The notes below the pieces were generated by a model. It saw only the letters and a list, made by a program, of their open reading frames with translations, was not told where the DNA came from and did not search any database. From assembly GCA_021324455.1 (NCBI GenBank), contig JAJPJA010000159.1:1-39238 (forward strand): 39,238 nt of DNA, read 5' to 3'. Shown here piece by piece: positions 1-9,249 of the stretch. The position numbers were made by a program, and so were the translations under genes. This stretch comes from Pseudomonadota bacterium (GTDB taxonomy: Bacteria; Desulfobacterota; Binatia; Binatales; Binataceae). Within the stretch, counting starts at the first letter, position 1. Every line of letters begins with the position of its first letter.

Positions 1-206
1 CGCACCTTGGCGGCGTTGATAATCACCACGAAGTCGCCCGCGTCCTGATTGGGGGTGAAATCCGGTCGATGCTTGCCGCGCAGGATACTGGCGGCGCGCG
101 ACGCCACCCGGCCCAAAGATGCCTCGGCGGCGTCGATCACCACCCAATGGCGGTGGGCCAAAGCGGCCTGGTGCGACATGCTTTTGGTTTGCTCGCTGAG
201 TTTCAA
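1..206 (-). CDS. rplM: 50S ribosomal protein L13, N-terminal part (runs off the left edge)
   Basis: This is the first ~68 codons of L13, a large-subunit protein that binds 23S rRNA early in assembly. The translation carries the family's N-terminal signatures: [26 protein letters not shown] and a [15 protein letters not shown] stretch, in the same order as in E. coli L13. The C-terminal half lies outside the window, where rpsI would normally follow. I place the start at a TTG (204-206), preceded by GGAAG seven bases upstream. An in-frame ATG at 177-179 is the alternative, but it would leave less of the normal N-terminal tail. The tRNA-Asp gene lies about 60 bases upstream on the same strand. 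Confidence 0.9.
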   Translation of the reverse strand, partial: MKLSEQTKSMSHQAALAHRHWVVIDAAEASLGRVASRAASILRGKHRPDFTPNQDAGDFVVIINAAKV

Positions 207-263
207 GGTCTCACTTCCGTCTTAACACCCCGCCCGGACCAGCGCCCGCAACAGAGCGACAAC

Positions 264-341
264 TGGCGGGGCCGATGGGATTTGAACCCACGACTTCCGA
301 CGTGACAGGCCGGCGTTCTAACCGAGCTGAACTACGACCCC
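264..341 (-). tRNA. tRNA-Asp (anticodon GTC), CCA encoded
   Basis: The minus strand folds into a full cloverleaf. The acceptor GGGGTCG pairs with CGGCCCC, the D stem is GTTC/GAAC, the anticodon stem CCGGC/GTCGG closes a CTGTCAC loop with anticodon GTC, and the T arm is GTGGG-TTCGAAT-CCCAT. The discriminator is G and a 3' CCA is encoded (264-266). The CTGTCAC loop and G discriminator are typical of bacterial tRNA-Asp. It lies just upstream of rplM in the same direction. Confidence 0.96.
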
Positions 342-495
342 GCCGCAAACTATCTTTCTGACACGTTCCCGCATCTTGAGCAACCGTCTGGCCGGAAATC
401 TCAAGCCGCGTTTGGATGGCGCAGGCTCGAAGCCTGTAACCAGCGGGCAGGGACGCCGCCCCGAAAGCAAAAGCTGTCTCAGCCTGAGCCATCGA

Positions 496-517
496 CCGCC
501 GCGCAAAACCGCGGCGG
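496..517. repeat. Perfect GC-rich inverted repeat in the tRNA/DUF1329 gap
   Basis: CCGCCGCG and CGCGGCGG form an 8-bp perfect stem around a CAAAAC loop, 60 bases past the stop of the first DUF1329 gene. There is no T-tract on either strand, so it is a weak or factor-assisted terminator at best. The rest of 342-577 holds no gene I can support. Confidence 0.5.
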
Positions 518-577
518 AGCTAACCGGGGCCGCGGCGGGCGGCCGCGACCCCGGATCGACAGGTCGGCGCGCTGCTT

Positions 578-1963
578 CTACTTCATGATCTGATTCAGGC
601 CGCTGGGCAGCGCATAGATCGACACGTCATGCAGTTCCTGGGGCGCCTTGGACAGCAGCGCCGGCGGAGTGCTGGGCCACGCCACGCTGGAATGCAGCGC
701 CTGCACGTCGTAAATCACGCCCAACTCGCCCCCCGACGGCATCACGAAGGTGCTTTTCCCGGTCAGGTCGGCGGGAATTGCCGTGGTCGGGCCGCGCGGG
801 ATGAACTGCAGCTTCCACAGCTTGCCGTTGCGGTCCCAGGTATCGGCCTGATCGGCGGTAAAGGCGAGGTTTTTGTCCAGATACAGCAGGCGATGCGAGT
901 AGCAGTAGCTGTTACGGACCTCGGCCGTCGGCACCAGGTCGATCACATACACATCGCGCAGCTCCATTTTGGTCTGGTCAGCCTTGGGCCATCCCATGGC
1001 CGTACCGGTCAGGGTGTAATGCCCGATGAACTTATCGTCGCGATTGGCGTTGGCCTGCCATGACGAATGCACCATGAACAGCAGTTTCTTCTCGCCCAGA
1101 TAGCGCGGGACAAACCAGTTGGGAATACCGCTGAAGCCGCCCCTCTGATCGTCGTTGGTCCAGTCGGTGCCCTGCAGCGGGGCGCATCGCGCCACGCTGG
1201 AGAGCCGCAGCGAGCGCCGCAACGAGGGCAGGAAGGCGTAGATTTCCGGCACCCGCTGCGGATCGTCGGGATAAAGCGCCAACGCCGTAGTGTATTTGGA
1301 CTGCTCCGGCGCCAGCACCTCGTTGTTGATCGACAGATAAAGTCCGTTCGCCTGCGGGTTGGTCATCGGCAGGCCGGCGTCGCTGACGTGGGACAACTTG
1401 AAGAAAATCTGCCGCGACTGGTTTTCCGACATGCTGCCGTATTTGTCGATCAGGGCCAGATTGTAATAGCCGGTGTAAATTGCCGGGATGTAGGTGTAGT
1501 AGTAATCGTACAGCAACTGGGCCGCCATTTCGGGACCGGAAGGATGCGGGAATGGAATTCCGGCCGCGTAGTTCCTGATGTCATAGGCGCCCGACGGCAG
1601 TTTCACCAGCTGTGCCTGTCCGGCGTACTTCTCGGTATCAGAGAGGTACTTGGGCGGCAGTTCGGTCGGGATTGTCGGGCCGACTTCGATGTAGTTCTGC
1701 GGATCCGTACCCAGCTTCCAGTAAAATTGCCCGCTGGCGAACGCCTGCAGGCTGATAGTGAGGAATTTGCGATACTGCAGCCAGTTGGCGGCGGTAATCC
1801 TGGTTCCCACCGCGAGGGAGTCTGAAGAATCGGCAGGATTGAGTTGAGCGACGAGTTTGTCGTCGTAGATGCTCAGGTCCTGAGCAAGCGCGACCGCGCC
1901 GCTTAGGAGGGCGATTCCTCCGATCAGGACCATAAGCCATTTGGTTAAAGATTTTCGAGCCAT
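578..1963 (-). CDS. DUF1329 family exported protein (paralogue 1)
   Basis: This is a 461-residue protein of the DUF1329 family, which is exported to the periplasm or outer membrane and is related to lipoprotein-carrier-like folds. Its function is not established. Residues 1-27 form a signal peptide ending AVALA before QDLS. Family-type blocks include KYAGQAQLVKLPSG (residues ~110-125), TDWTNDDQRGGFSGIPNWF (~265-285) and a YCYSHRLLYLDK block (~365). The C-terminus is YALPSGLNQIMK, identical in its last 12 residues to the upstream paralogue. Family members often sit beside DUF1302 genes and RND or MMPL exporters. No DUF1302 gene is visible here. It lies 190 bases downstream of paralogue 2, with a terminator between, so the two are probably transcribed separately. 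Length matches the family. Confidence 0.88.
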   Translation of the reverse strand: MARKSLTKWLMVLIGGIALLSGAVALAQDLSIYDDKLVAQLNPADSSDSLAVGTRITAANWLQYRKFLTISLQAFASGQFYWKLGTDPQNYIEVGPTIPTELPPKYLSDTEKYAGQAQLVKLPSGAYDIRNYAAGIPFPHPSGPEMAAQLLYDYYYTYIPAIYTGYYNLALIDKYGSMSENQSRQIFFKLSHVSDAGLPMTNPQANGLYLSINNEVLAPEQSKYTTALALYPDDPQRVPEIYAFLPSLRRSLRLSSVARCAPLQGTDWTNDDQRGGFSGIPNWFVPRYLGEKKLLFMVHSSWQANANRDDKFIGHYTLTGTAMGWPKADQTKMELRDVYVIDLVPTAEVRNSYCYSHRLLYLDKNLAFTADQADTWDRNGKLWKLQFIPRGPTTAIPADLTGKSTFVMPSGGELGVIYDVQALHSSVAWPSTPPALLSKAPQELHDVSIYALPSGLNQIMK

Positions 1964-2011
1964 TTTGCCCTTCCTTTGGGTTTGGGTTTAGTTATCTAGC
2001 GCTCAATTGAT

Positions 2012-2017
2012 TGTCAA
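2012..2017 (-). promoter_or_regulatory. Candidate -35 element (TTGACA) of DUF1329 paralogue 1
   Basis: On the minus strand a consensus TTGACA, within GTTTGACA, lies about 50 bases before the ATG at 1963. The -10 is poor (GATAAC about 15 bases further on). The same TTTGACA occurs before the second paralogue, which is the main support. AGGAAGGG before the ATG is the likely ribosome binding site. Confidence 0.4.
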
Positions 2018-2090
2018 ACGCCGGCCAACTCCCCTCACCCGGCGCGCTCTGGATTGCCGAATCCTGATTTCCTCGATTGCTCCGAGCAGG

Positions 2091-2126
2091 AAAAAAGAGA
2101 GCCTGCGGCTCAGGCTGCGCAGGCTC
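2091..2126 (-). terminator. Intrinsic terminator after DUF1329 paralogue 2
   Basis: Read on the minus strand, GAGCCTGCG (2118-2126) pairs perfectly with CGCAGGCTC (2099-2107) around a 10-base loop and is followed by TCTTTTTT. It starts 28 bases after the stop of the upstream DUF1329 gene, so it separates the two paralogues into distinct transcription units. Confidence 0.85.
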
Positions 2127-2153
2127 CCCTTAAGCGGAATTTTTCTTCTGTCC

Positions 2154-3536
2154 TCACTTCATGATCTGGTTCAGACCGCTGGGCAGGGCGTACAGCGAGA
2201 TGTTGTGGTACTCGGGCGGAACCCTGGAATTGAGCGTCGGGGGCGAGGACGGCCAGGCGATGCTGGCATGATCCGCCTGAATATCGTAAATGACGGCGTT
2301 TTCTCCGCCGGAGGGCTGTACAAAGGTTTTCTGGCCGTTGAGGTCCTCCGGGATCGCGGTCGTGGGACCGCGAAAGACAAACTGTAATTTCCACAGCTTT
2401 TCATTGCGGTCCCAGGTGTCGACATGATCCCCGGTATAGGCCAGTTGCTTATCCAGATAGATTACCCGATGGGAATAACAGTAAAACGACTTGACCTCAG
2501 GGTTGGGCACAAGATCGAGCACATAAACGTCGCGCAATTCGAATTTCTGCCGCTGCGGCCTGGCGAATCCGCTTGCGTTTCCGCCGTATACCCAGTCCTT
2601 TAGATAATTCTGGCTGTCGCTGGCGTTTGCGTTCCATTCGCCATGCACCACAAACAGCATTTTCTTCTCGCCCAGGAAATGCGGCACGAACCAGTTGGGA
2701 ATCCCGCTGAATCCGCCTCTTTGATCGTCATTGGTCCAATCGGTGCCCTGCAACGGCGAGCAGCGCGCGGTGGTCGATAAGCGCAGCGAGCGGCGCAGCG
2801 AGGGCAGGAACACATACTGTTCCGGAACCCGATTCGGATCGTCGGGAAATATCGCCATCGCGGTCAGATATTTCGACTGCTCAGGCGTTATCTGCTGGTC
2901 ATAGATCGACAGGTAGATTCCGTTTGCCTGCGCATTTGTAATCGGCTGGCCGGCGTCGCTTACGTGCGACAATTTAAAAAACAACTGCATGCCGACGCTT
3001 CCCGTGGCATTGAAGAAGCGGTCGACAAACGCCACCGGGTAGCCTGACCAGTACATGCTCGGGATGTAGGTGTAATAGAGATCGTACAGCAGCTTTCCTC
3101 CGATATCCGGATCGTTTGGATTGGGACTGGGAAAAGGAATGCCGGCGGTATAACTCTTTACGTTGTAACTACCCGAAGGCAGTTTCACCAGCTGCGCCTG
3201 CCCGGCGTATTTTTCCGTGTCCGCCAAATATTTGGTCGGCAGGGGAGTGGGAAGAGTCGGTGCGACTTCGAGGTAATACTCAGGGCCGGTCCCCATCTTC
3301 CAGAAGTAGTTGCCGCTCATGAAAGCCTGCAGGCTGATCGGCATGAAATTGCGATACTGCTGCCAATTGGCGGTATTGATTTTGGTGCCCGGGGCGATTG
3401 TCTCGCTCGAGTTCGCAGACACGAACTGCTCAATCAATTTGGGATCGTAGGTATCGAGGTTGACGGCGGCGGCGGTTGCGTAAACCGTCATCAAGACGGA
3501 CAGCACCACAGAGCACAGGAAGGTTATACGGGCCAT
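2154..3536 (-). CDS. DUF1329 family exported protein (paralogue 2)
   Basis: This 460-residue DUF1329 protein is closely similar to its downstream neighbour over the whole length, so a tandem duplication is likely. Residues 1-24 form a signal peptide (hydrophobic core FLCSVVLSVLMTVYA, cleavage near ATAAA). Shared blocks include KYAGQAQLVKLPSGSY, PLQGTDWTNDDQRGGFSG, YCYSHRVIYLDK and the C-terminal YALPSGLNQIMK. The start is well fixed: AGGAGGTGA lies five bases before the ATG. It is divergent from the DUF748 gene. Its biochemical role is unknown; a periplasmic or outer-membrane role in handling hydrophobic ligands is inference from the family's usual neighbours. Confidence 0.88.
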   Translation of the reverse strand: MARITFLCSVVLSVLMTVYATAAAVNLDTYDPKLIEQFVSANSSETIAPGTKINTANWQQYRNFMPISLQAFMSGNYFWKMGTGPEYYLEVAPTLPTPLPTKYLADTEKYAGQAQLVKLPSGSYNVKSYTAGIPFPSPNPNDPDIGGKLLYDLYYTYIPSMYWSGYPVAFVDRFFNATGSVGMQLFFKLSHVSDAGQPITNAQANGIYLSIYDQQITPEQSKYLTAMAIFPDDPNRVPEQYVFLPSLRRSLRLSTTARCSPLQGTDWTNDDQRGGFSGIPNWFVPHFLGEKKMLFVVHGEWNANASDSQNYLKDWVYGGNASGFARPQRQKFELRDVYVLDLVPNPEVKSFYCYSHRVIYLDKQLAYTGDHVDTWDRNEKLWKLQFVFRGPTTAIPEDLNGQKTFVQPSGGENAVIYDIQADHASIAWPSSPPTLNSRVPPEYHNISLYALPSGLNQIMK

Positions 3537-3560
3537 GACTCACCTCCTGAACGCGCGTTT

Positions 3561-3595
3561 GGCCCGGTCTATCGCAACCGGGCCTCGACTGTCAA
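3561..3595 (-). promoter_or_regulatory. Promoter with operator-like inverted repeat upstream of DUF1329 paralogue 2
   Basis: TTGACA (minus strand, 3590-3595) is followed after ~16 bases by GATAGA. The perfect inverted repeat GGCCCGGT (3561-3568) / ACCGGGCC (3577-3584), spaced by 8 bases, covers the spacer and the -10. This is the geometry of a repressor operator. There is no T-tract, so a terminator is unlikely. The remaining bases to 3763 hold only a weak AGGAG before the DUF748 start. Confidence 0.45.
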
Positions 3596-3763
3596 ACTGT
3601 GTGTAAAGGAAATCCAGACAGCGAAGTCAAGGTAAACCCGGTAGGTCCGGTAATCGGGTGCGGAGACGTGGACGGAGATCGCCTGGCTTTGTAATATCGG
3701 CGCAACGCCGGAACAAAGCGCGGCGCGCATCGATTAATCGCCGGTTAGGAGTCCGCCAAGACG

Positions 3764-6700
3764 ATGGACCATGTACGATCCTTCTTTGCCCGCGCGGTCC
3801 ATCCGGGACGCCGCGTGCGCATCGCCGCGCTGGTCATCGCCGCCCTGTGGGCGATCTTTACCCTGGGCGGATTTTTCGGTGTTCCGCTCCTGCTGCGGCA
3901 TTACGTAAGCACTTCGTTGTCCGCACAGTTGCATCGCCGGGCCGCCGTCGACGCTGTCCGCTTCAATCCCTACACGCTGCGGCTGGCGGCGGAGGGGTTC
4001 CACGTGGACGAACGCACCGGCTCGGGCGAATTCGCCCGCGTTGGCCGTCTGATGGTCAAAGCCTCGTGGAGTTCGGTCTATCGCCGCGCTCCGATAATTC
4101 AGGAACTGATTATTGAACGTCCGGCGCTGCATCTGGCGCGCGGGCGCGACCAGCGCTTCAATTTCGCCGATTTAACCGAGTCCTCGAAACCCGCGCCGGC
4201 CTCGACGCCGCGCCGATGGCTGTTCTCGGTCTCCAACATCCAGGTCCGCGGCGGCCGGATCCGTTTCGACGACGAGGCTTTCAACGAGCATCACACGGTG
4301 GATCGGATTGATGCCGGAATTCCGTTCATTGCCAACCTGCCCGCCGATGTCGAGATTTTTGTGCAGCCGCTCCTGCGTATGGTGGTCGACGGCAGCCCGT
4401 TCCGGATGGCGGGGATCGCGCGTCCGTTCGCCTCCACGCCCGAATCCATCCTCGAGTTCCGGCTGAAGCGCTTCGACCTCACCCGCGTGGCGGCCTATCT
4501 GAAACACACCATCCCGATCAAAATTCCGGCCGGCGCGCTGTCAACCAACTTGCAACTTCAGTTCCGCCGGCCCCTGACGGGTCCGGAAATCCGGCTGGCC
4601 GGCAAGGTAAAAGTTGAAGGACTCGATCTACGCGACGCCGCCAACGCCCCGCTGGCCGGGGTTAAAACCGCCCGCATCGCGCTGATCAACGTCGACCCGA
4701 TTCATCGGATTGTCATCCTGGGCGATATCGGCGTCGATGGGTTCAGCAGCGGGTTGGTGCGCGATCCGAACGGCAAAACCAATTTCACTCCTTTGTTGGC
4801 CGGCTTGGGCAAGTCCGGCCAAACCAAGTCAACGGCGCCGCCAGGCTCGTCCACTTACCTGTTCGTGAAGTCGTTCAACCTGAGCGGCGGTCAATTCAAT
4901 CTGCGCGACAACACCGGCGCCGCACCGCTGACCGTGACGCTGAAGGAGGTCGGTTTTGGGTTCAGGAATTTCGATACCGACCGCCGGGCGGCGCCGTTTC
5001 CATTTCAGGCCCAGGCGCATATCGGGGATGGTTCCGTTGCCATCAGCGGTACTTTCGACCTGGCGCATTCGGCAGCCGCGGCGCAAGCCGGCGTGGACAA
5101 GATCGACCTGCCGCCGCTGCAGGCTCTGGCACAGCCGTTTTGGGCCGGCACTTTAAGCTCCGGCAAGCTCAGCGCGCAAGCCAAACTGAAGGCCGATTTA
5201 ACCAGGTTCAACGTCCAGGTGCGGCCGGCAACCGTGTCGCTGACCGGGGTGGAGTTGCGCGCCCCCGGGCAGGCGCAGCAGCCGCTGCAGATAAATCAGC
5301 TCGAGGCGACGGTGGACGACTTCGACCTTGCGGCGCGCCGGGCCGACGTCAAGCTGCTGCATGTGGACCAAATGCGCCTGTTCGTGCGCCGCGCCGCCGA
5401 CGGCTCGATCAGCCTGAGTTCATTTCTGTGGCCCCGGCCCGCGCCGTCCAGCGCCGGCCCGCCGCCCGCCGAGGTTCAGCATCAGCCGGTGATGTCGATG
5501 CCCGGCGCGGCGCCTCAATCCGCAACCGCGCCCTCCTCCGCCTGGCAGTATCGCGTCCAGTCGATCGCGGTGGAGAACGTGGATGCGGGGGTTGAGGACG
5601 ACCGCGCGCCCACCCCAATCACGATCCAAATCGCGCCGCTCAATTTGCATCTGAAAAACGTCTCCAGCGATTTCAGCCAGGCTTTTGCGCTGGAGGCCGA
5701 GGGCGCGCTGAAACCGGGGGGCGGCTTCAAGGCCGAGGGCACCGCCGCCATCAATCCGCTTGCGGCCAAAATTCACATCACCACGACCAAACTCGATCTC
5801 ACTGCGGCCGAGGTTTATCTGGGCGAGCGCATCAACGCCAAAATCACACGCGCCGGCCTGGACATGAACGGCGACTTCGAACTCAAACGCGCCCGCGATG
5901 CGATGCGGATGCGGTATCGGGGCGATGTGATGCTGGCGCGCGTGCGCGTGCAGGATAAGGTTACGGGCGAGCGTTTCCTGCGCTGGAACGCGTTGCGCGC
6001 CGCCCGCATGGACGCGGAGATCGGCAACGGAGCGCCGCGTGTCGCTATTGGAGAGGCGATTTTCTCGGATTTTTACACCCGGCTGATTCTCGACAGCAAC
6101 GGTAAACTGAACCTGCGCGACCTCACCGCCGCGCGCAAAGCGCCGGCCGCCTCCGGGCGCGAGGCTCCGCGCCCGGAGGCGGCAACGCAACCCAAAACCG
6201 CTCCCGGCATCGGCGCCGACGTCAAAGTCGCCCGGATTACGCTGCAGGGCGGCGCGGTAAATTACACCGACAACTTCATCCGCCCTCATTACAGCGCCAA
6301 CCTCACCCATATCGAGGGCAAAATCGGCGCTGTCAGCACCCGCTCAACGCGCCCGGCCGACGTCGAACTGCGGGGCGAGCTCAATTCCAGCGCGCCGATT
6401 GACATTACCGGGTCGATAAGTCCGCTGGCGCCGCAACCCTTTGTCGATTTAAAGGCCAAGGCCGAGGGCGTCGAACTGAGCAATCTCAGTCCATACTCGG
6501 CCAAGTACACCGGCTATCCGATCACCAAAGGCACGCTGAACGTCAACGTGCATTATCTGCTGGAAAACCAGCAGTTGACTGCCACCAATCACATATTTAT
6601 CAGTCAGCTCACTTTCGGCAGCAAAGTACAGAGTCCCAACGCGATCAACCTGCCGATCGCGATGGCGGTTGACCTGCTGAAGAACGCGCGCGGCGAGATC

Positions 6701-7399
6701 GACGTCAGCGTACCGGTCTCCGGTTCGCTCAACGATCCCGAATTCAGCTTCGGTGCGGTCATCCTGACGGCGCTGAAAAACCTGGTGTTGAAGGTGGTTT
6801 CGTCGCCGTTTTCGATGCTGGCTTCAATTGCGGGCGCGTCAAAGGAAAGACTCGATCACGTCGAATTTGCCCCGGGTCAGTCCGCGTTGACGCCCGCGGC
6901 AGTCCAGAAACTGTCCATACTGGCCAAGGCGATGCAGGACCGGCCCGCGCTGCGCCTGACGATTTCCGGACGCGCGGACCCCGCCGTGGACCGGCCCGGT
7001 TTGCGCGACGCGATGGTCGATGCGCGGGTCAAAGCGCAAAAGGTCAATGAGCTGCGCGATCGCGGCGAGACCGTCGAGCTGGCCAGCGTCACGCTGTCGC
7101 CCGACGAATACGACAGGTACCTGAAGATGGCGTACAAGCACGCCAAATTCGACAAACCGCGCAATTTCCTGGGCCTGGATAAATCCATCCCGCCCGACGA
7201 AATGAAAAAACTCATGCTGGCCAATACCAAAGTTACGGATCGGGATTTGAAAGAACTGGCCAACTCCAGGGCGGTGGCGGTGCGCAAATTGCTCAGCAAA
7301 ACCATCAATTCGGACCGCCTTGCGGTAGGACCGCCCAATATCGGCGCCGGTGCAAAGGATAATGTCAGCCAGACGCGCGTGGACCTGTCGCTCCAGTGA
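3764..7399 (+). CDS. DUF748 (AsmA-like) large envelope protein
   Basis: This 1211-residue protein belongs to the DUF748/AsmA-like superfamily: single N-terminal membrane anchor, then a long periplasmic beta-rich body. Related AsmA-type proteins are thought to bridge inner and outer membranes and move lipids. One transmembrane segment is at residues ~18-44, followed by the family's N-terminal block (VRFNPYTLRLAAEGFHV, and IIERPALHLARGRD near residue 120). Low-complexity Pro/Ala linkers occur near residues 560-590 and ~800. The C-terminus from about residue 1032 (HVEFAPGQSALTPAAVQKL, then LTISGRAD) resembles an OmpA-like domain, a known companion of DUF748. Its stop overlaps the next gene's start. 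AGGAG is 14 bases before the ATG, rather far, so initiation may be weak. Confidence 0.85.
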   Translation: MDHVRSFFARAVHPGRRVRIAALVIAALWAIFTLGGFFGVPLLLRHYVSTSLSAQLHRRAAVDAVRFNPYTLRLAAEGFHVDERTGSGEFARVGRLMVKASWSSVYRRAPIIQELIIERPALHLARGRDQRFNFADLTESSKPAPASTPRRWLFSVSNIQVRGGRIRFDDEAFNEHHTVDRIDAGIPFIANLPADVEIFVQPLLRMVVDGSPFRMAGIARPFASTPESILEFRLKRFDLTRVAAYLKHTIPIKIPAGALSTNLQLQFRRPLTGPEIRLAGKVKVEGLDLRDAANAPLAGVKTARIALINVDPIHRIVILGDIGVDGFSSGLVRDPNGKTNFTPLLAGLGKSGQTKSTAPPGSSTYLFVKSFNLSGGQFNLRDNTGAAPLTVTLKEVGFGFRNFDTDRRAAPFPFQAQAHIGDGSVAISGTFDLAHSAAAAQAGVDKIDLPPLQALAQPFWAGTLSSGKLSAQAKLKADLTRFNVQVRPATVSLTGVELRAPGQAQQPLQINQLEATVDDFDLAARRADVKLLHVDQMRLFVRRAADGSISLSSFLWPRPAPSSAGPPPAEVQHQPVMSMPGAAPQSATAPSSAWQYRVQSIAVENVDAGVEDDRAPTPITIQIAPLNLHLKNVSSDFSQAFALEAEGALKPGGGFKAEGTAAINPLAAKIHITTTKLDLTAAEVYLGERINAKITRAGLDMNGDFELKRARDAMRMRYRGDVMLARVRVQDKVTGERFLRWNALRAARMDAEIGNGAPRVAIGEAIFSDFYTRLILDSNGKLNLRDLTAARKAPAASGREAPRPEAATQPKTAPGIGADVKVARITLQGGAVNYTDNFIRPHYSANLTHIEGKIGAVSTRSTRPADVELRGELNSSAPIDITGSISPLAPQPFVDLKAKAEGVELSNLSPYSAKYTGYPITKGTLNVNVHYLLENQQLTATNHIFISQLTFGSKVQSPNAINLPIAMAVDLLKNARGEIDVSVPVSGSLNDPEFSFGAVILTALKNLVLKVVSSPFSMLASIAGASKERLDHVEFAPGQSALTPAAVQKLSILAKAMQDRPALRLTISGRADPAVDRPGLRDAMVDARVKAQKVNELRDRGETVELASVTLSPDEYDRYLKMAYKHAKFDKPRNFLGLDKSIPPDEMKKLMLANTKVTDRDLKELANSRAVAVRKLLSKTINSDRLAVGPPNIGAGAKDNVSQTRVDLSLQ

Positions 7400-9153
7400 A
7401 CACCGCTGCCATGTTGCGGAAAACATCGGCCGTAAAATACACGGCAGTCTTCGCACTCCTGAGCGTCGCGATACTCTGCGCCGCGCCCTCCACTTCGCCG
7501 GCCACCCAGTCCGCATCCGCTTTCCGCGACCTTGTCCGCAGCTTTATCGACCGCGAGATGCGTCTGTCTCCCGAAAGCGCCACCGAAGACGGCGACCATC
7601 GTTTCGACGACCGGCTCAGCGACCTATCCGCCGCCGGTATCCGGACGCGGATCGAGCATGCCCGCCGGTGGAAGGCGCGCTTCGCCAATTGGCGCGGCGC
7701 GCTGCCCGCCGCCGACCAAGCCGACCGCGAATGGCTCGCGGCGCATCTGGATGGAGAGTTGCTGTGGTTTGAGGAAGTAAAATTCTATCGCAGCGACCCC
7801 GGTCTGTACCTGCCCACCGCGGCGATCGACAGTCTGATCAAGCGCGATTTTGCCCCGCCCGCGGACCGGATGCGAGCGGTCGCCGCGCGCGAGCGGGCCG
7901 CGCTGGCCAATCTGGCGCAGGCGCGGCGCAACCTGAACCCGGCCTCGACCTCGAAAATCGCCGTCGATATCGCGCTGGAGCAGATGCCTGGCACGGTGGA
8001 GTTTTTCCGCAATGACGTGCCGCAGGCGTTTGCCGCCGTAACCGACCTCGAAGCGAGGCGGAATTTCACCGCCGCCAACGATCGGCTGATTGCCGCAATC
8101 GTCGATTATCAACATTGGCTCGAGGGCTTTCGCGCCCGTGCTTCAGGCACAATCCGGCTGGGTCCGCACGCGTTCCGCCGCATGCTCGCCGACGACGATA
8201 TGGTCGATACGCCAATCAGCCGCCTTGAGGATTTGGGCCGTGCGGAACTCCTTCGGCTGCAGGGTGAATTCCAACGGACCGCCGCGCTGATCGATCGCCG
8301 CCATGCGCCGCGGGAGGTGTTCAAGTCGCTGGCCGGCAAGCATCCGGATGCGGCTCAACTGATTCCTGCGGTAAGCGCGGGACTGTCGCAGCTGCGCGAA
8401 TTCGTGATCGAGCATCGCATCGCCGCGATCAACTCCGACCAGCGCCCGCTGGTGCGCGAAACTCCGCCGTTTGCGCGCGCGACCACCTTCGCGTCGATGG
8501 ACACGCCGGGGCCGTTGGAGAAAAAAGCGCTCCAGGCGTACTTTTACGTCACTCTTCCCGATCCTTCGTGGCCGGCGCGGCGCACCGAACAGCTGCTGGA
8601 ATTCTTCTCCGCCCCGGCCATCTCCAATACTTCGGTCCACGAGGTCTATCCCGGCCATTTCGTTCAGTTTTTGGACAATCGCGGCGACCCCGACCTGGTG
8701 CGCTCGCTGTACTATTCGGGCGCGAATGTCGAAGGATGGGCGTTTTACTGCGAGCAGATGATGCTGGACCAGGGGCTGCATCACGGCGCTCCGCAATACC
8801 GGCTGGCGCAACTGCAGATGGCGCTGCAGCGGGTATGCCGTTACCTGGTCGCAATCGCGATGCATACCGGGTCGATGACGGTGGATCAGGCGGCGGAGTT
8901 CTTCCACACCAACGCCTACATGACGCCTAACAACGCCCGCATGGAGGCGCTGCGCGGCACCCAGGATCCCGGCTACCTGCGCTATCAACTGGGCAAGTTC
9001 ATGATTCTCAAGCTGCGTGCGGACGTGCAACGCCGTCAGGGTGCGGCGTTTGATCTGGGCAAGTTCCACGACGCGTTCCTGGCCCAGGGCGGACTGCCGA
9101 TCAAGCTGATTCGCCGCGCGCTGCTGGGCGACAACGCGGGCGGCGAACTGTGA
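7396..9153 (+). CDS. DUF885 family putative metallohydrolase
   Basis: This is a 585-residue DUF885 protein, a family of predicted zinc-dependent peptidases related to M32-type carboxypeptidases; substrates are largely unknown. The signature HEVYPGH is at residues 415-421, giving two histidines and a glutamate for metal binding and catalysis, followed by GANVEGWAFYCEQMM, where the EGWA glutamate is the usual third ligand. An N-terminal hydrophobic segment (residues ~16-30) suggests export or a membrane tether, so it probably acts in the periplasm. The GTG start overlaps the DUF748 stop as GTGA, implying translational coupling with that envelope protein. Length is normal for the family. Confidence 0.88.
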   Translation: MNTAAMLRKTSAVKYTAVFALLSVAILCAAPSTSPATQSASAFRDLVRSFIDREMRLSPESATEDGDHRFDDRLSDLSAAGIRTRIEHARRWKARFANWRGALPAADQADREWLAAHLDGELLWFEEVKFYRSDPGLYLPTAAIDSLIKRDFAPPADRMRAVAARERAALANLAQARRNLNPASTSKIAVDIALEQMPGTVEFFRNDVPQAFAAVTDLEARRNFTAANDRLIAAIVDYQHWLEGFRARASGTIRLGPHAFRRMLADDDMVDTPISRLEDLGRAELLRLQGEFQRTAALIDRRHAPREVFKSLAGKHPDAAQLIPAVSAGLSQLREFVIEHRIAAINSDQRPLVRETPPFARATTFASMDTPGPLEKKALQAYFYVTLPDPSWPARRTEQLLEFFSAPAISNTSVHEVYPGHFVQFLDNRGDPDLVRSLYYSGANVEGWAFYCEQMMLDQGLHHGAPQYRLAQLQMALQRVCRYLVAIAMHTGSMTVDQAAEFFHTNAYMTPNNARMEALRGTQDPGYLRYQLGKFMILKLRADVQRRQGAAFDLGKFHDAFLAQGGLPIKLIRRALLGDNAGGEL

Positions 9154-9249
9154 GAAATCCGGGTTGCAACAGCGCCCCGCGGACATCACCCAAACCGCGC
9201 TGCCTTTGTCATTGCGGTGATCCGAACCCGCTTCCCGCCCGATTGCGAT

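Noticed and set aside
422..436. CAGGCT-CGA-AGCCTG hairpin as a terminator or RNA gene
   Set aside because: Six-base stem with a 3-base loop and no T-tract; too small to support a call.
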